Source of the DNA: Methylovulum sp.
GTDB taxonomy: Bacteria; Pseudomonadota; Gammaproteobacteria; Methylococcales; Methylomonadaceae
Assembly: GCA_016919605.1 (NCBI GenBank)
Contig: JACXTQ010000299.1
Location: forward strand, 1 to 21,017
Direction: 5' to 3'
DNA: 21,017 bases
The notes below the pieces were generated by a model that did not search any database, was not told the origin of the DNA, and saw only the letters and a program-made list of their open reading frames with translations. The position numbers were made by a program, and so were the translations under genes. Below, one piece after another: positions 4,564 through 12,099 of the stretch. Position 1 is the first letter of the stretch. Each line of letters starts with the position of its first letter.

Positions 4564-5952
4564 TCAAGCGCCATAACGTGCTAACAAATCCTGTAATTCC
4601 GCTTTGTCCAATTGTTGGCTATCCACTTTCAGGTAGGCCACGCCGTCATGGAAGTTTAAGGTGACTTCGGCCACGCCGTTGATGGTGAGCATGTTATCGC
4701 CGAGCTGGTTGGCTTGGCTTTCGCTTAGGTTAACCAATGAAATGAGCATATTGGCGAGATAACGTGGGGCGGTCATGCGCAGGGCGACCAGTAGCCAGCT
4801 AAGGGCGGCGGCGGCGCAGAACAAAAAGACGGCGGTTTCGCCGTAAGTGCCTTTAAACCAGCCGCCGAGCAGACCGCCCATAAACAAGCCCATGAATTGG
4901 CAACTGGAATAGGCGCCCATTGCCGTGCCTTTTAAGTCCGCTGGGGCGGTTTTGGACACCAGTGAGGGTAAGGTGGCCTCCAGTAAGTTAAAGCCGCAGA
5001 AAAACACGCCTAGGCAGGCGATAATGGCGTAAAGGTTGCCTGCGGTTTGCGATAGGCCCAGTTCAGCCAGCAGGATAACGGCAATGGCACCGATAAACAC
5101 GGCTTTCATTTTGCGCTTTTTTTCCGCCAAGATGATAAACGGCACGGACAGCCCCATTGATAAGACGAATACGGGCAGGTAGACCAACCATTCGCGGCCT
5201 ACGGGTAGACCGGCGCTGCGCATGTCGGTGGGAACGACGACAAAAATCGCCATTAGGATTAAATGGAGGGTAAATATCCCGTAGTCTAGGCGTAGCAAAT
5301 CGGGGTTTTTCAGCGCGTCGAACATTTGCGCGGGAACAAACTCGGCATCGCGGTGCAGTTTTAAGCGGCTGGGATTGGGAACTAGCCAGATTAGGGTGGC
5401 TATTGCCAGTAGGGTCAGGGCGGCGGTTGTCCAAAAGACGGCTTGGACTCCACCAAAACCGGAAACGATGGGGCCTGCGACGATGCCGACCCCAAATGAC
5501 AGGCCGATGCTGATGCCAATGGTGGCCATGGCTTTGGTGCGGTGGACTTCTTGGGTCAAGTCGGCGACTAAGGCCATGACTGCCGAGGAGATGGCGCCAG
5601 CCCCTTGGAAGGCGCGGCCTAGTAATACGCCGTAGATGCTGGTGGAGAGACCTGCAATGACGCTGCCGATTAAAAACAGCACTAGGCCGAAAATAATCAC
5701 TTTTTTGCGCCCGAAGCGGTCGGACAGGAGGCCGAAGGGTATTTGCAGTAAGACTTGCGGGAGGCCATAAATGCCCATTGCCAAGCCGATCAAGGCGGGG
5801 GTGGCGCCTTCTAGTTGTTGGGCGAATAAGGACAGCACGGGTAAAATCATAAACAAGCCCAGCATCCGTAGGGCATAAATGCCCGCCAGCGATAGCGTTG
5901 CATAGCGTTCCGAGGCGGTCATGGGGCTGGTTATATCTTGTACGGTATTCAA
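4564..5952 (-). CDS. yajR: YajR-type MFS transporter with C-terminal YAM domain
   Basis: A major-facilitator-superfamily exporter of the inner membrane, 462 residues. Its start (MTASERYATLSLAGIYALRM) and body align well with E. coli YajR. MFS motif A (GLLSDRFGRKK) is at 74-84, a second conserved RAFQGAGA segment lies near 113, and about twelve hydrophobic segments are present. Residues 398-462 form the extra C-terminal ferredoxin-like YAM domain characteristic of YajR. The substrate of YajR is not established. The start is TTG at 5952, supported by GGAG 9 nt upstream; an ATG at codon 11 also aligns with the E. coli start region. Its 3' end is duplicated downstream (3704-4238). Confidence 0.92.
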   Translation of the reverse strand: MNTVQDITSPMTASERYATLSLAGIYALRMLGLFMILPVLSLFAQQLEGATPALIGLAMGIYGLPQVLLQIPFGLLSDRFGRKKVIIFGLVLFLIGSVIAGLSTSIYGVLLGRAFQGAGAISSAVMALVADLTQEVHRTKAMATIGISIGLSFGVGIVAGPIVSGFGGVQAVFWTTAALTLLAIATLIWLVPNPSRLKLHRDAEFVPAQMFDALKNPDLLRLDYGIFTLHLILMAIFVVVPTDMRSAGLPVGREWLVYLPVFVLSMGLSVPFIILAEKKRKMKAVFIGAIAVILLAELGLSQTAGNLYAIIACLGVFFCGFNLLEATLPSLVSKTAPADLKGTAMGAYSSCQFMGLFMGGLLGGWFKGTYGETAVFLFCAAAALSWLLVALRMTAPRYLANMLISLVNLSESQANQLGDNMLTINGVAEVTLNFHDGVAYLKVDSQQLDKAELQDLLARYGA

Positions 5953-6116
5953 GACCTATTTCTCCGAGGCAAGGATGGGTTTAAAAAGGGGCGGTGGGGT
6001 TATGCCGTACATGATAGGGGGTGCGGCGGCCTTGGGCAAGTGTGGGCGTGGCAATGTGTTTGTATTAGCGGCATTAAAGCTTTTACCAGGGTGGGAATGG
6101 GTGTAAGCAACGCCGT

Positions 6117-7409
6117 TTATGCCGCCGCCTTGGGTGTCAGTTCGGCTTCCAGTAGTTCAAGGATGCGGGTGGTGGCGCCTTGGTTGCTGCGGATAAAAGC
6201 TTGGCCTTTGGCGATCAGTTCGGCTCTGTAGTCGGGGCGGTTGTACAAGTCTAGGAGGGCGGCCATCAGGGCGGTGTCGGTCGGGCATTGGATGGCGGCT
6301 TGGTGTTCTAGGATATTGCGGGCGATGGCGGCAAAGTTTGCCATATAGGGGCCAAAGAGGACGGGTACGCCTACGGCGGCGGCTTCCAAGATGTTATGGC
6401 CACCGATGGGAACTAGGCTACCGCCGACAAAGGCTACATCCGCCGCGCCATAAAACAGTTTTAATTCGCCTAGGGTGTCAAGCAGGTAGACATCGGTGGT
6501 TTCCGCGCAGGCGTTTCCTGAAGTGCGGCAAACACTGGTTAAAAAACGTTGCTGGCACAGTTGCCGGACTTCATCAAAACGCTCTGGATGGCGGGGGGCG
6601 ATCAGTAGCAGTAAGCGGGGTATTTTTTCTTTAAGTTTTTGATATATATCTAAAATTAATGATTCCTCCCCTTTGTGGGTGCTGGCCGCTAACCAGATAA
6701 AGCGTCCGGCAAAGAGCTGGTGTTTCAGTTGTTGACCCTGGCTGAAGTGGTGTCTGGAAACGCCAACGCCAACGCCAACGTCAACATCAAACTTAATGTT
6801 GCCTATAGTGCTGACCGGATTAGTGGCGCCGATGGCGATAAAGCGTTGGCTGTCTTCAGCCGATTGAGTGGCAATCTGTTTGATCTGGGCAAGAGCCGGA
6901 CGCACCAATGACGGTATACGCTGGTAGGCACGGGCCGAGCGCTCTGATAAACGGGCATTGATGAGGTATAAGGGGATATTGTGCTTGCCGCAATGCGCGT
7001 AGAGGTTCGGCCAGATTTCAGTTTCCATGATAACCGCCAGTTTAGGCTGGAAGCAATGCGTAAAACGGTGCAGCACATCCGGCAAATCGTAAGGTAGGTA
7101 AACATGGCTGACCGTGTCTTTGAGGACGGCTTTAACCCGTGCCGAGCCGGTCGGGGTGGTGGTCGTGATGAGCAGGTGTTCTTGCGGGTGGAGCTGTTGC
7201 AGGCGTTTGACCAACGGAAACAAGGCTTCGGCTTCGCCAACGGAAACGGCATGGAACCAGATAACGGGATGAGGATAGCGGTGCGGGTAAAAGGCCAGCC
7301 GCTCATGCCAACGCTTTCGGTATTCGGGGGCTTTAAGGCCACGCCACCACAAACGGAGCAAAATAAGGGGCAGTAGCAAGTAAAACAGACTGGTATAAAT
7401 AATGCGCAT
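6117..7409 (-). CDS. waaA: 3-deoxy-D-manno-octulosonic acid (Kdo) transferase
   Basis: A glycosyltransferase family 30 enzyme that transfers Kdo from CMP-Kdo to lipid A precursor at the cytoplasmic face of the inner membrane, an essential step of lipopolysaccharide synthesis. It has 430 residues from the ATG at 7409, whose start (MRIIYTSLFYLLLPL) matches the E. coli WaaA start; a TTG six codons earlier is less likely. Visible are the N-terminal membrane anchor (1-20), VSVGEAEAL with the catalytic-type Glu59, METEIWPNL, and the C-terminal nucleotide-binding stretch GGSLVPIGGHNILEAAA (about 329-345). A hexanucleotide repeat encodes a DVDVGVGVGV stretch in the linker between the two domains. It lies between rplI and yajR on the same strand. 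Confidence 0.97.
   Translation of the reverse strand: MRIIYTSLFYLLLPLILLRLWWRGLKAPEYRKRWHERLAFYPHRYPHPVIWFHAVSVGEAEALFPLVKRLQQLHPQEHLLITTTTPTGSARVKAVLKDTVSHVYLPYDLPDVLHRFTHCFQPKLAVIMETEIWPNLYAHCGKHNIPLYLINARLSERSARAYQRIPSLVRPALAQIKQIATQSAEDSQRFIAIGATNPVSTIGNIKFDVDVGVGVGVSRHHFSQGQQLKHQLFAGRFIWLAASTHKGEESLILDIYQKLKEKIPRLLLLIAPRHPERFDEVRQLCQQRFLTSVCRTSGNACAETTDVYLLDTLGELKLFYGAADVAFVGGSLVPIGGHNILEAAAVGVPVLFGPYMANFAAIARNILEHQAAIQCPTDTALMAALLDLYNRPDYRAELIAKGQAFIRSNQGATTRILELLEAELTPKAAA
6761..6790. repeat. Hexanucleotide microsatellite inside waaA
   Basis: Three CGCCAA units followed by CGTCAA and CATCAA, five hexamers in all. On the coding strand this is repeated GGCGTT, read as alternating Val-Gly. 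Copy-number changes would keep the frame and alter only linker length. Confidence 0.85.
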
Positions 7410-7495
7410 AAGAAGCGGCAAGTCCAATGAATAGGGAGGTAAGCATTGACCAAGACCGCCCTTATGGCATTAAATTCCCTCTCTAGCTGTAGGTG

Positions 7496-7529
7496 GGCAA
7501 GGCCATGCGCAAAAAACGCTCGCCTTGCC
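7496..7529 (-). terminator. Hairpin between rplI and waaA
   Basis: GGCAAGGC (7496-7503) and GCCTTGCC (7522-7529) form an 8-bp stem with an 18-nt loop, 6 bp after the rplI stop. There is no T-run on the minus strand, so termination is uncertain. Confidence 0.3.
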
Positions 7530-7535
7530 TGCCCA

Positions 7536-7985
7536 TTACGCTTCGGGTACGACTTTAATAGCTAATGTGACCACGATGTCGGAATGGACAGTCACATCGA
7601 TGTTAAAATCGCCAATATGACGGATAGTGCCATGTGGCAAGCGCACTTCATGCTTGCCAACTTCGATGCCGGCGGCAGTAATGGCATCGGCAATATTATG
7701 GGTACCGATAGAACCGAACAAGCGGCCTTCGTCACCGGCTTTATGGGCAATAACAATAGCCAGTTTGCTTAACGCATCGGCGCGTACTTGAGCGGCGGCC
7801 AATTTGGCGGCGGCGGCTTTTTCAAGTTCGGCGCGGCGAACTTCAAATTCGGCAATTTTGCTGGCGGTCGCAGGTGCGGCTTTGCCTTGGGGAATCAGGT
7901 AATTTCTACCGTAACCGGCTTTAATGTTAACTTTATCGCCCAGATTGCCCAGGTTCGCTATTTTTTCAAGAAGAATGACTTCCAT
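7536..7985 (-). CDS. rplI: 50S ribosomal protein L9
   Basis: L9 binds domain V of 23S rRNA with its N-terminal domain and extends a long helix from the large subunit; it helps keep reading frame. It has 149 residues, the family norm. The N-terminus MEVILLEKIANLGNLGDKV and the signature GYGRNYLIPQGKA are clear. An Ala/Glu/Lys-rich connecting helix and a C-terminal domain (GRLFGSIGTHNIADAI onward) follow. The ATG at 7985 has AGGA 8 nt upstream; an upstream in-frame extension lacks family residues. It is the last gene of rpsF-rpsR-DUF2232-rplI. Confidence 0.98.
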   Translation of the reverse strand: MEVILLEKIANLGNLGDKVNIKAGYGRNYLIPQGKAAPATASKIAEFEVRRAELEKAAAAKLAAAQVRADALSKLAIVIAHKAGDEGRLFGSIGTHNIADAITAAGIEVGKHEVRLPHGTIRHIGDFNIDVTVHSDIVVTLAIKVVPEA

Positions 7986-8021
7986 CTTATAATCCTCATA
8001 TGTGGGGGTTAACCCCATTAT

Positions 8022-8936
8022 TTACGCTTTTGGCGTAGTGTGTGTAGATTGATATTTTCGTAAATCCAGCCACGCATCGGCCAAGCCAACGACTGCGACC
8101 AGTAAGATGCTGTGGGGTATCAGCAACATAGTGATATAAAGCATGGGTACGCTAAAACGCGCTAGCTTTGTGCCTGCAAACAGAGTATGCAGCACTGCCG
8201 TGCCAACCACGCCATACAGGCTCGACAACAGGATGATAATGTTCCATGCCGCTTCCGAGACCGTATCTATCTTTGCCAAGGCTAGAGCAAGAATCAGCAC
8301 AGTGCCTAAAGCAAAGCTTACTGGCATCCGTAGCGACAAATACTCAGCCCGAAAACCTCCGGGATTGTATAGCAGGGATTGTAACCAACGCCCCAAAAAT
8401 AGCCCGGCCAGCAAACTAAACACGGAACCCATCGCCACTACCCCCGTCATATAATAGGCAAAGGCGTTGACAAACCGTTTTAAGTCCTCTAAAGGGGCAT
8501 CGGGGGGGAAGTTGGTGGACACAAATATCTGTGCAAAGAGTTTTTTCCACAGTTCGGCGATGTCAGGATTGATCCAATAACAAGCAATCAATGCCAAGAC
8601 ACCCAAGCCTACGGCAATTTGCACCGCTAATGACAAATGACGGCTTTCGCGTAAGACAATCGAGATCAACCAGACGGGAACCCATAATGCCAAGACATAA
8701 ACCAGTGCAAATTGAAAGTCACCTACCAACAACCAACCTAGCAAACCTGCGGCAAGGCTGGAACACCCCAATATATACAGGCCTTCAGGCGCACCCAAGC
8801 GCAATGTGACCAAGCCTATCGAAGCGGAACTTACAATGCTTACGGGCGGGAACATTAACGATAACAACGCCAAGGAAGAAGCCACTGACATAGCTTGTAA
8901 CCTTCCTCTCATAATGTAGGCCGCTAAAAAATCCAT
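8022..8936 (-). CDS. DUF2232 family integral membrane protein
   Basis: A 304-residue polytopic membrane protein with about eight hydrophobic segments. The position between rpsR and rplI is the usual one for this uncharacterised family in Pseudomonas and related gammaproteobacteria, which supports the call. Visible traits are an N-terminal MRGRLQAM segment, a cytoplasm-like charged stretch (PPDAPLEDLKRF) near 143-154 and LRMP before a late membrane segment. The function is unknown; membership of a ribosomal operon does not show a role in translation. ATG at 8936, 15 nt after rpsR, with GGGGCGGGT just upstream as a weak ribosome site. Confidence 0.85.
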   Translation of the reverse strand: MDFLAAYIMRGRLQAMSVASSLALLSLMFPPVSIVSSASIGLVTLRLGAPEGLYILGCSSLAAGLLGWLLVGDFQFALVYVLALWVPVWLISIVLRESRHLSLAVQIAVGLGVLALIACYWINPDIAELWKKLFAQIFVSTNFPPDAPLEDLKRFVNAFAYYMTGVVAMGSVFSLLAGLFLGRWLQSLLYNPGGFRAEYLSLRMPVSFALGTVLILALALAKIDTVSEAAWNIIILLSSLYGVVGTAVLHTLFAGTKLARFSVPMLYITMLLIPHSILLVAVVGLADAWLDLRKYQSTHTTPKA

Positions 8937-8951
8937 ACCCGCCCCGTGTGT

Positions 8952-9176
8952 TTATTTATGCGCGTCGCAAAACGGCAATAACGCGATAAAACGTGCGCGT
9001 TTAATGGCTACACACAATTCCCGTTGATATTTTGCAGTGGTGCCAGTGATCCGGCTAGGAACAATCTTGCCAGTTTCAGTAATATAATCGCTTAGTAAAT
9101 CCAGGTCTTTATAATCGATCTGGGCGCCTTCTTCGGAGAAGCGGCAGAATTTTTTGCGTCTGATGTTACGAGCCAT
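8952..9176 (-). CDS. rpsR: 30S ribosomal protein S18
   Basis: S18 binds with S6 to the platform of the small subunit (central domain of 16S rRNA). It has 74 residues, the normal length. The signature RRKKFCRFSEEG at the N-terminus, the central KIVPSRITGT and KYQRELCVAIKRARFIALLP are all present. It is the second gene of the operon, 31 nt after rpsF, preceded by a GAGAGA-type ribosome site. Confidence 0.99.
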   Translation of the reverse strand: MARNIRRKKFCRFSEEGAQIDYKDLDLLSDYITETGKIVPSRITGTTAKYQRELCVAIKRARFIALLPFCDAHK

Positions 9177-9207
9177 AATGAATCTCTCAAATATAAATGG
9201 TTAATGT

Positions 9208-9657
9208 TTATTCGGTAATGCTTTCGTTGGCATCGAATTCTTCATCAATGTCATCCATATCTGCATCATCAGTAGCGGCCAGAGCTTCTTTGGCAGCCGC
9301 TTCTTTAGCTTTAAATTCGGCTTGTTTGTTGCCTTCAGCAGTGGCAATGGCAATCGGTGACGGTGTTGTGACGGCATGTTTTTGCAACAAGGTCATACTG
9401 CGCAAAATCGCATCGTTAAAACGGAAGCCGCTTTCCAGCTCGTCCAACGTGGGTTGATCACACTCAACATTCATCAGCACGTAATGGGCTTTATGGATTT
9501 TCTTGATAGGATACGCCAAGTGGCGGCGGCCCCAATCTTCCAATCGGTGAATTTTGCCATTGGCTGTTTCGATAGTGGATTTATAGCGTTCAACCATAGC
9601 GGGAACTTGCGCGCTTTGGTCGGGGTGGACTAAAAAGATAATTTCATAGTGTCGCAT
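9208..9657 (-). CDS. rpsF: 30S ribosomal protein S6
   Basis: S6 forms a complex with S18 on the 30S platform. The start MRHYEIIFLVHPDQSAQVPAM, the central GRRHLAYPIKKIHKAHYVLM and the end of the fold FNDAILRSM are typical. After about residue 95 comes an Ala/Glu/Asp-rich tail of some 50 residues ending in a highly acidic segment (DDADMDDIDEEFD), longer than in E. coli (131 aa total there, 149 here). In E. coli, RimK adds glutamates to the S6 tail; whether that occurs here is unknown. AGGA stands about 6 nt before the ATG. A clear sigma70-type promoter and a structured leader lie upstream. Confidence 0.98.
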   Translation of the reverse strand: MRHYEIIFLVHPDQSAQVPAMVERYKSTIETANGKIHRLEDWGRRHLAYPIKKIHKAHYVLMNVECDQPTLDELESGFRFNDAILRSMTLLQKHAVTTPSPIAIATAEGNKQAEFKAKEAAAKEALAATDDADMDDIDEEFDANESITE

Positions 9658-9677
9658 TAGTTTTCCTTTCGGGTAAA

Positions 9678-9705
9678 GCTTTCCCTTACAAACAAAGGGT
9701 AAAGC
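9678..9705 (-). promoter_or_regulatory. Candidate S6:S18 autoregulatory leader hairpin
   Basis: In the rpsF leader the minus strand folds as GCTTT-A-CCCTT, loop TGTTTGT, AAGGG-AAAGC, a 10-bp stem with one bulged A. It is followed by ACCCGAAAGG before the start codon. Leaders of rpsF operons in many bacteria bind the S6:S18 complex through a hairpin with a conserved CCG. A CCG is present just after this stem, but I cannot confirm the full motif. A second small hairpin (GGAGC/GCTCC, 9711-9725) lies upstream. Confidence 0.35.
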
Positions 9706-9737
9706 AAGGAGGAGCGTTATGCTCCGTAGAACCGCCC

Positions 9738-9765
9738 ATTATAAAGTTTTTTCCATCATCGACAA
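9738..9765 (-). promoter_or_regulatory. Sigma70 promoter of the rpsF operon
   Basis: On the minus strand TTGTCG (9760-9765), a 16-base spacer and a perfect TATAAT (9738-9743). The start would be near 9731, giving a leader of about 74 nt. Confidence 0.75.
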
Positions 9766-9769
9766 AGCT

Positions 9770-9792
9770 TTATCTATACCATTGATAGATAA
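9770..9792. promoter_or_regulatory. Dyad just upstream of the rpsF -35 box
   Basis: TTATCTAT (9770-9777) and ATAGATAA (9785-9792) are perfect inverses around 7 nt; allowing one bulge the arms extend to GCTT...AAGC. It sits 4 bp from the rpsF -35 in the divergent region with the CorB-like gene. It could be an operator or a UP-type element; no factor is known. Confidence 0.3.
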
Positions 9793-9908
9793 GCACTACA
9801 AAAAAACCAAATAACAGGGGAACTGGTAAATATTGGCGCTTGACAAAAAATCTGCATAGTAGAAACTTAAACAGTTTTAATAAGCCAAGAGTATCTTCTT
9901 TGAACGAA

Positions 9909-11153
9909 ATGCCCATTAGTATGCTGTTAGGCATACTTATTCTCATGCTGATCTTGTCCGCCTTCTTTTCGGGGTCGGAAACGTCATTAATGACTCTTAA
10001 CCGTTACCGCTTAAGACATTTAGTCAAGCTCAAGCATCCGGGTGCAATCAAAACCCACCAATTGCTCAAACGCCCAGACCGCCTGATTGGCCTGATTTTG
10101 CTCTGCAACAATTTCGTCAACACCTTTGCCGCCTCCATCACCACCGTCTTAGCACTTCGCCTGTTTCCTGACGATGAATCCAGCATCGCCATAGGTGCCG
10201 GGATTTTAACCATTATCATGCTGATTTTCTCCGAAGTGTCACCGAAAACCTTGGCGGCAATCAAACCTGAACTGCTGGCTTTCCCGTCCGCATGGATTTA
10301 TGAGCCTTTATTGAAGCTATTTTATCCAGTAGTCTGGTTTGTTAACCTGTTTGTCAATCTGCTATTAAGGCTGGTCGGTGTCGATGTCAGCAAAAACACG
10401 CCGGATTCGCTCAATCGTGACGAACTGAAAAGCATCATTACCGAAGCGGAAAGCTTAATGCCACAACGCTACCAGAAAATGTTATTAGGCATTTTGGATC
10501 TGGAATCGGCAACGGTTGAAGATATTATGACTCCGCGCAATGAAATTGTCGGCATTGATCTGGAAGACCCGCTGGAGGAAATTATTGAACAGATAAAATA
10601 CAGTCCGCATACCCAGTTGGCGGTTTACAAAAAAAGCATAGATAGGGTGATTGGCTTCCTGCATTTAAGGAAAGTATTGATCGAGGTCAATCAGGCTCAC
10701 TTTGACAAGCAAACAATTATTAATCTGCTCAGCCAACCGGTATTCATCCCTGAAAACACACCCGTGCATACACAGATGCTGAGTTTTAAAAAGGAAAAAA
10801 TCCGTGTGGGTTTAGTGGTTGACGAATATGGCGATGTGCAGGGCTTGGTAACGCTGGACGATTTATTGCAGGAAATTGTCGGCGAATTGATTACCGATGA
10901 AGTCGCCGCCGCACAATTGCAAAACGATGGCAGCTATCTGGTCGATGCGGGCATCACCATCAGGGAACTGAACCGCGTCACTCAATGGGCGTTACCGACC
11001 GAAGGCCCGAAAACTTTAAACGGCCTGATTATTGAGGTGATGGAAACTATTCCTGAACCCGGCACCAGTATTGATCTGCATGGCTATCAATTGGAGGTGA
11101 TAAAGCGCAATAAAAATACGGTAAAATTGGTGAAATTTTTGCCCAGAAAATAG
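9909..11153 (+). CDS. corB: CorB/HlyC-family membrane protein (CNNM, CBS pair, CorC_HlyC)
   Basis: An inner-membrane protein of the CNNM/CorB type, linked in other organisms to Mg2+ or Co2+ transport. Domains in order are an N-terminal DUF21/CNNM membrane domain with SAFFSGSETSLMTLNRYRLRH, RPDRLIGLILLCNN and FSEVSPKTLA; a CBS pair that includes VEDIMTPRNEIVGID and VGLVVDEYGDVQGLVTLDD; and a C-terminal CorC_HlyC domain (DGSYLVDAG...RELN). It resembles E. coli YfjD (CorB) closely over its length. A start at TTG 9840 is possible but would add about 23 unconserved residues and overlaps a TTGACA hexamer that could be a -35 box, so I prefer the ATG at 9909 (414 aa). No good ribosome site precedes either. 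It is divergent from rpsF. Confidence 0.88.
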   Translation: MPISMLLGILILMLILSAFFSGSETSLMTLNRYRLRHLVKLKHPGAIKTHQLLKRPDRLIGLILLCNNFVNTFAASITTVLALRLFPDDESSIAIGAGILTIIMLIFSEVSPKTLAAIKPELLAFPSAWIYEPLLKLFYPVVWFVNLFVNLLLRLVGVDVSKNTPDSLNRDELKSIITEAESLMPQRYQKMLLGILDLESATVEDIMTPRNEIVGIDLEDPLEEIIEQIKYSPHTQLAVYKKSIDRVIGFLHLRKVLIEVNQAHFDKQTIINLLSQPVFIPENTPVHTQMLSFKKEKIRVGLVVDEYGDVQGLVTLDDLLQEIVGELITDEVAAAQLQNDGSYLVDAGITIRELNRVTQWALPTEGPKTLNGLIIEVMETIPEPGTSIDLHGYQLEVIKRNKNTVKLVKFLPRK

Positions 11154-11189
11154 CAATAGCGGTTTTGCCCTTAGAAATAGTGCATTTTC

Positions 11190-11219
11190 TTGAATATATG
11201 AAAAAATACCGTCTATAAT
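11190..11219 (+). promoter_or_regulatory. Sigma70 promoter of the FHA gene
   Basis: TTGAAT (11190-11195), an 18-base spacer and a perfect TATAAT (11214-11219). The start near 11226 leaves a 26-nt leader before the ATG at 11252. Confidence 0.7.
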
Positions 11220-11251
11220 TAAAGTCAATTAAGGCTAAATGTACCGCACCA

Positions 11252-11899
11252 ATGGCAAAGCTTACTGTTTTCTTTAAATATAAGGCAATCGACTCGTTTT
11301 TGTTCGAAAAAGGCGTAGTCCATATCGGTCGCGATGAGACCAATGACCTGACCATCGACAGCTTGGCCGTCGCCCCCGCCCATGCCGCTATTATCAACCG
11401 AGACAACGTCAGCACTATCAAACAGCTAAATGACAATTTTCCGTTGATTGTCAATGGACAAAAGACCAAAGAATGTGAACTGAATCATAACGACACCATC
11501 ACTATAGGCAAGCATGACATTGTTTACAGCATAACCGAATCGGTGGGCCAACCCAATCTTGGCTCACAAAACGATGGCAACTACGTTGACTATTCCAAAC
11601 CCCCTGATGCCGGGTTTGACTCGGAAGACGACCACGTGCCACCCGCCAGCCTCCAAGTCATGAACGGAACCAATATTGGCAAGGTACTGCCTTTAAAGAA
11701 AGCCATGACCCGCCTAGGCAATGCCGGCAACGGGGTAGTGGTCATTTCCAAACGTAAGGATGGCTATTACATTTCTGCATTGGAAAACCTAGGCACATTG
11801 ACCCTCAATAGCACACCCTTAGGCAATCACTACCTGAAATTGAACAATAATGATGTGATGGTCATCAACCAAACGTCATTACAGTTCTTTTTCGACTAA
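11252..11899 (+). CDS. Tandem FHA-domain protein
   Basis: A 215-residue soluble protein with two forkhead-associated folds, a module that normally binds phosphothreonine. Domain 1 (about 1-95) has the Gly-Arg pair (26-27) in VVHIGRDETNDLTID, His44 and NG (68-69). The Ser of the usual Ser-x-x-His is Ala41 (AVAPAHA), which may weaken phosphopeptide binding. A Pro/Asp/Glu-rich linker (about 103-130) follows. Domain 2 (about 132-215) keeps the fold pattern (MTRLGNAGNGVVVI, LNSTPLG) but lacks the Gly-Arg and His, so it looks degenerate. No kinase, phosphatase or secretion gene is adjacent. It has its own promoter; no clear ribosome site is visible. Confidence 0.8.
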   Translation: MAKLTVFFKYKAIDSFLFEKGVVHIGRDETNDLTIDSLAVAPAHAAIINRDNVSTIKQLNDNFPLIVNGQKTKECELNHNDTITIGKHDIVYSITESVGQPNLGSQNDGNYVDYSKPPDAGFDSEDDHVPPASLQVMNGTNIGKVLPLKKAMTRLGNAGNGVVVISKRKDGYYISALENLGTLTLNSTPLGNHYLKLNNNDVMVINQTSLQFFFD

Positions 11900-12099
11900 G
11901 GAAGCTTGCAACAAACACCCCCTCCCCGCAGAACTGCTAAGCGTCTTTTACGCATTATCCAACCAAAAACCCATCGTGTTAAAATCCTTCATTATATTAG
12001 GGTACGATAGCAAACTGATACCTGCGCACTGGTAAAAACATCTTGTTTACCTTCGCCCCTGATTTATAGGGGCGGGGGGATAAAGGGCGAAAACCCGCG
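11900..12099. other. Convergent intergenic region with hairpins
   Basis: This lies between the ends of the FHA gene and acs. CGCCCCT (12054-12060) pairs with AGGGGCG (12068-12074) around 7 nt and may terminate acs, although no T-run follows on the minus strand. A weaker pairing GGTAAA/TTTACC lies at 12031-12051. No gene is seen. Confidence 0.35.

Noticed and set aside
5921..6231. Plus-strand ORFs over the yajR-waaA junction
   Set aside because: They are shadows and GC-biased frames with no domain pattern and no ribosome site.
9840..9908. TTG start for the CorB-like gene
   Set aside because: It adds residues absent from relatives, and the TTG is part of TTGACA, a possible -35 box, although the matching -10 is weak.
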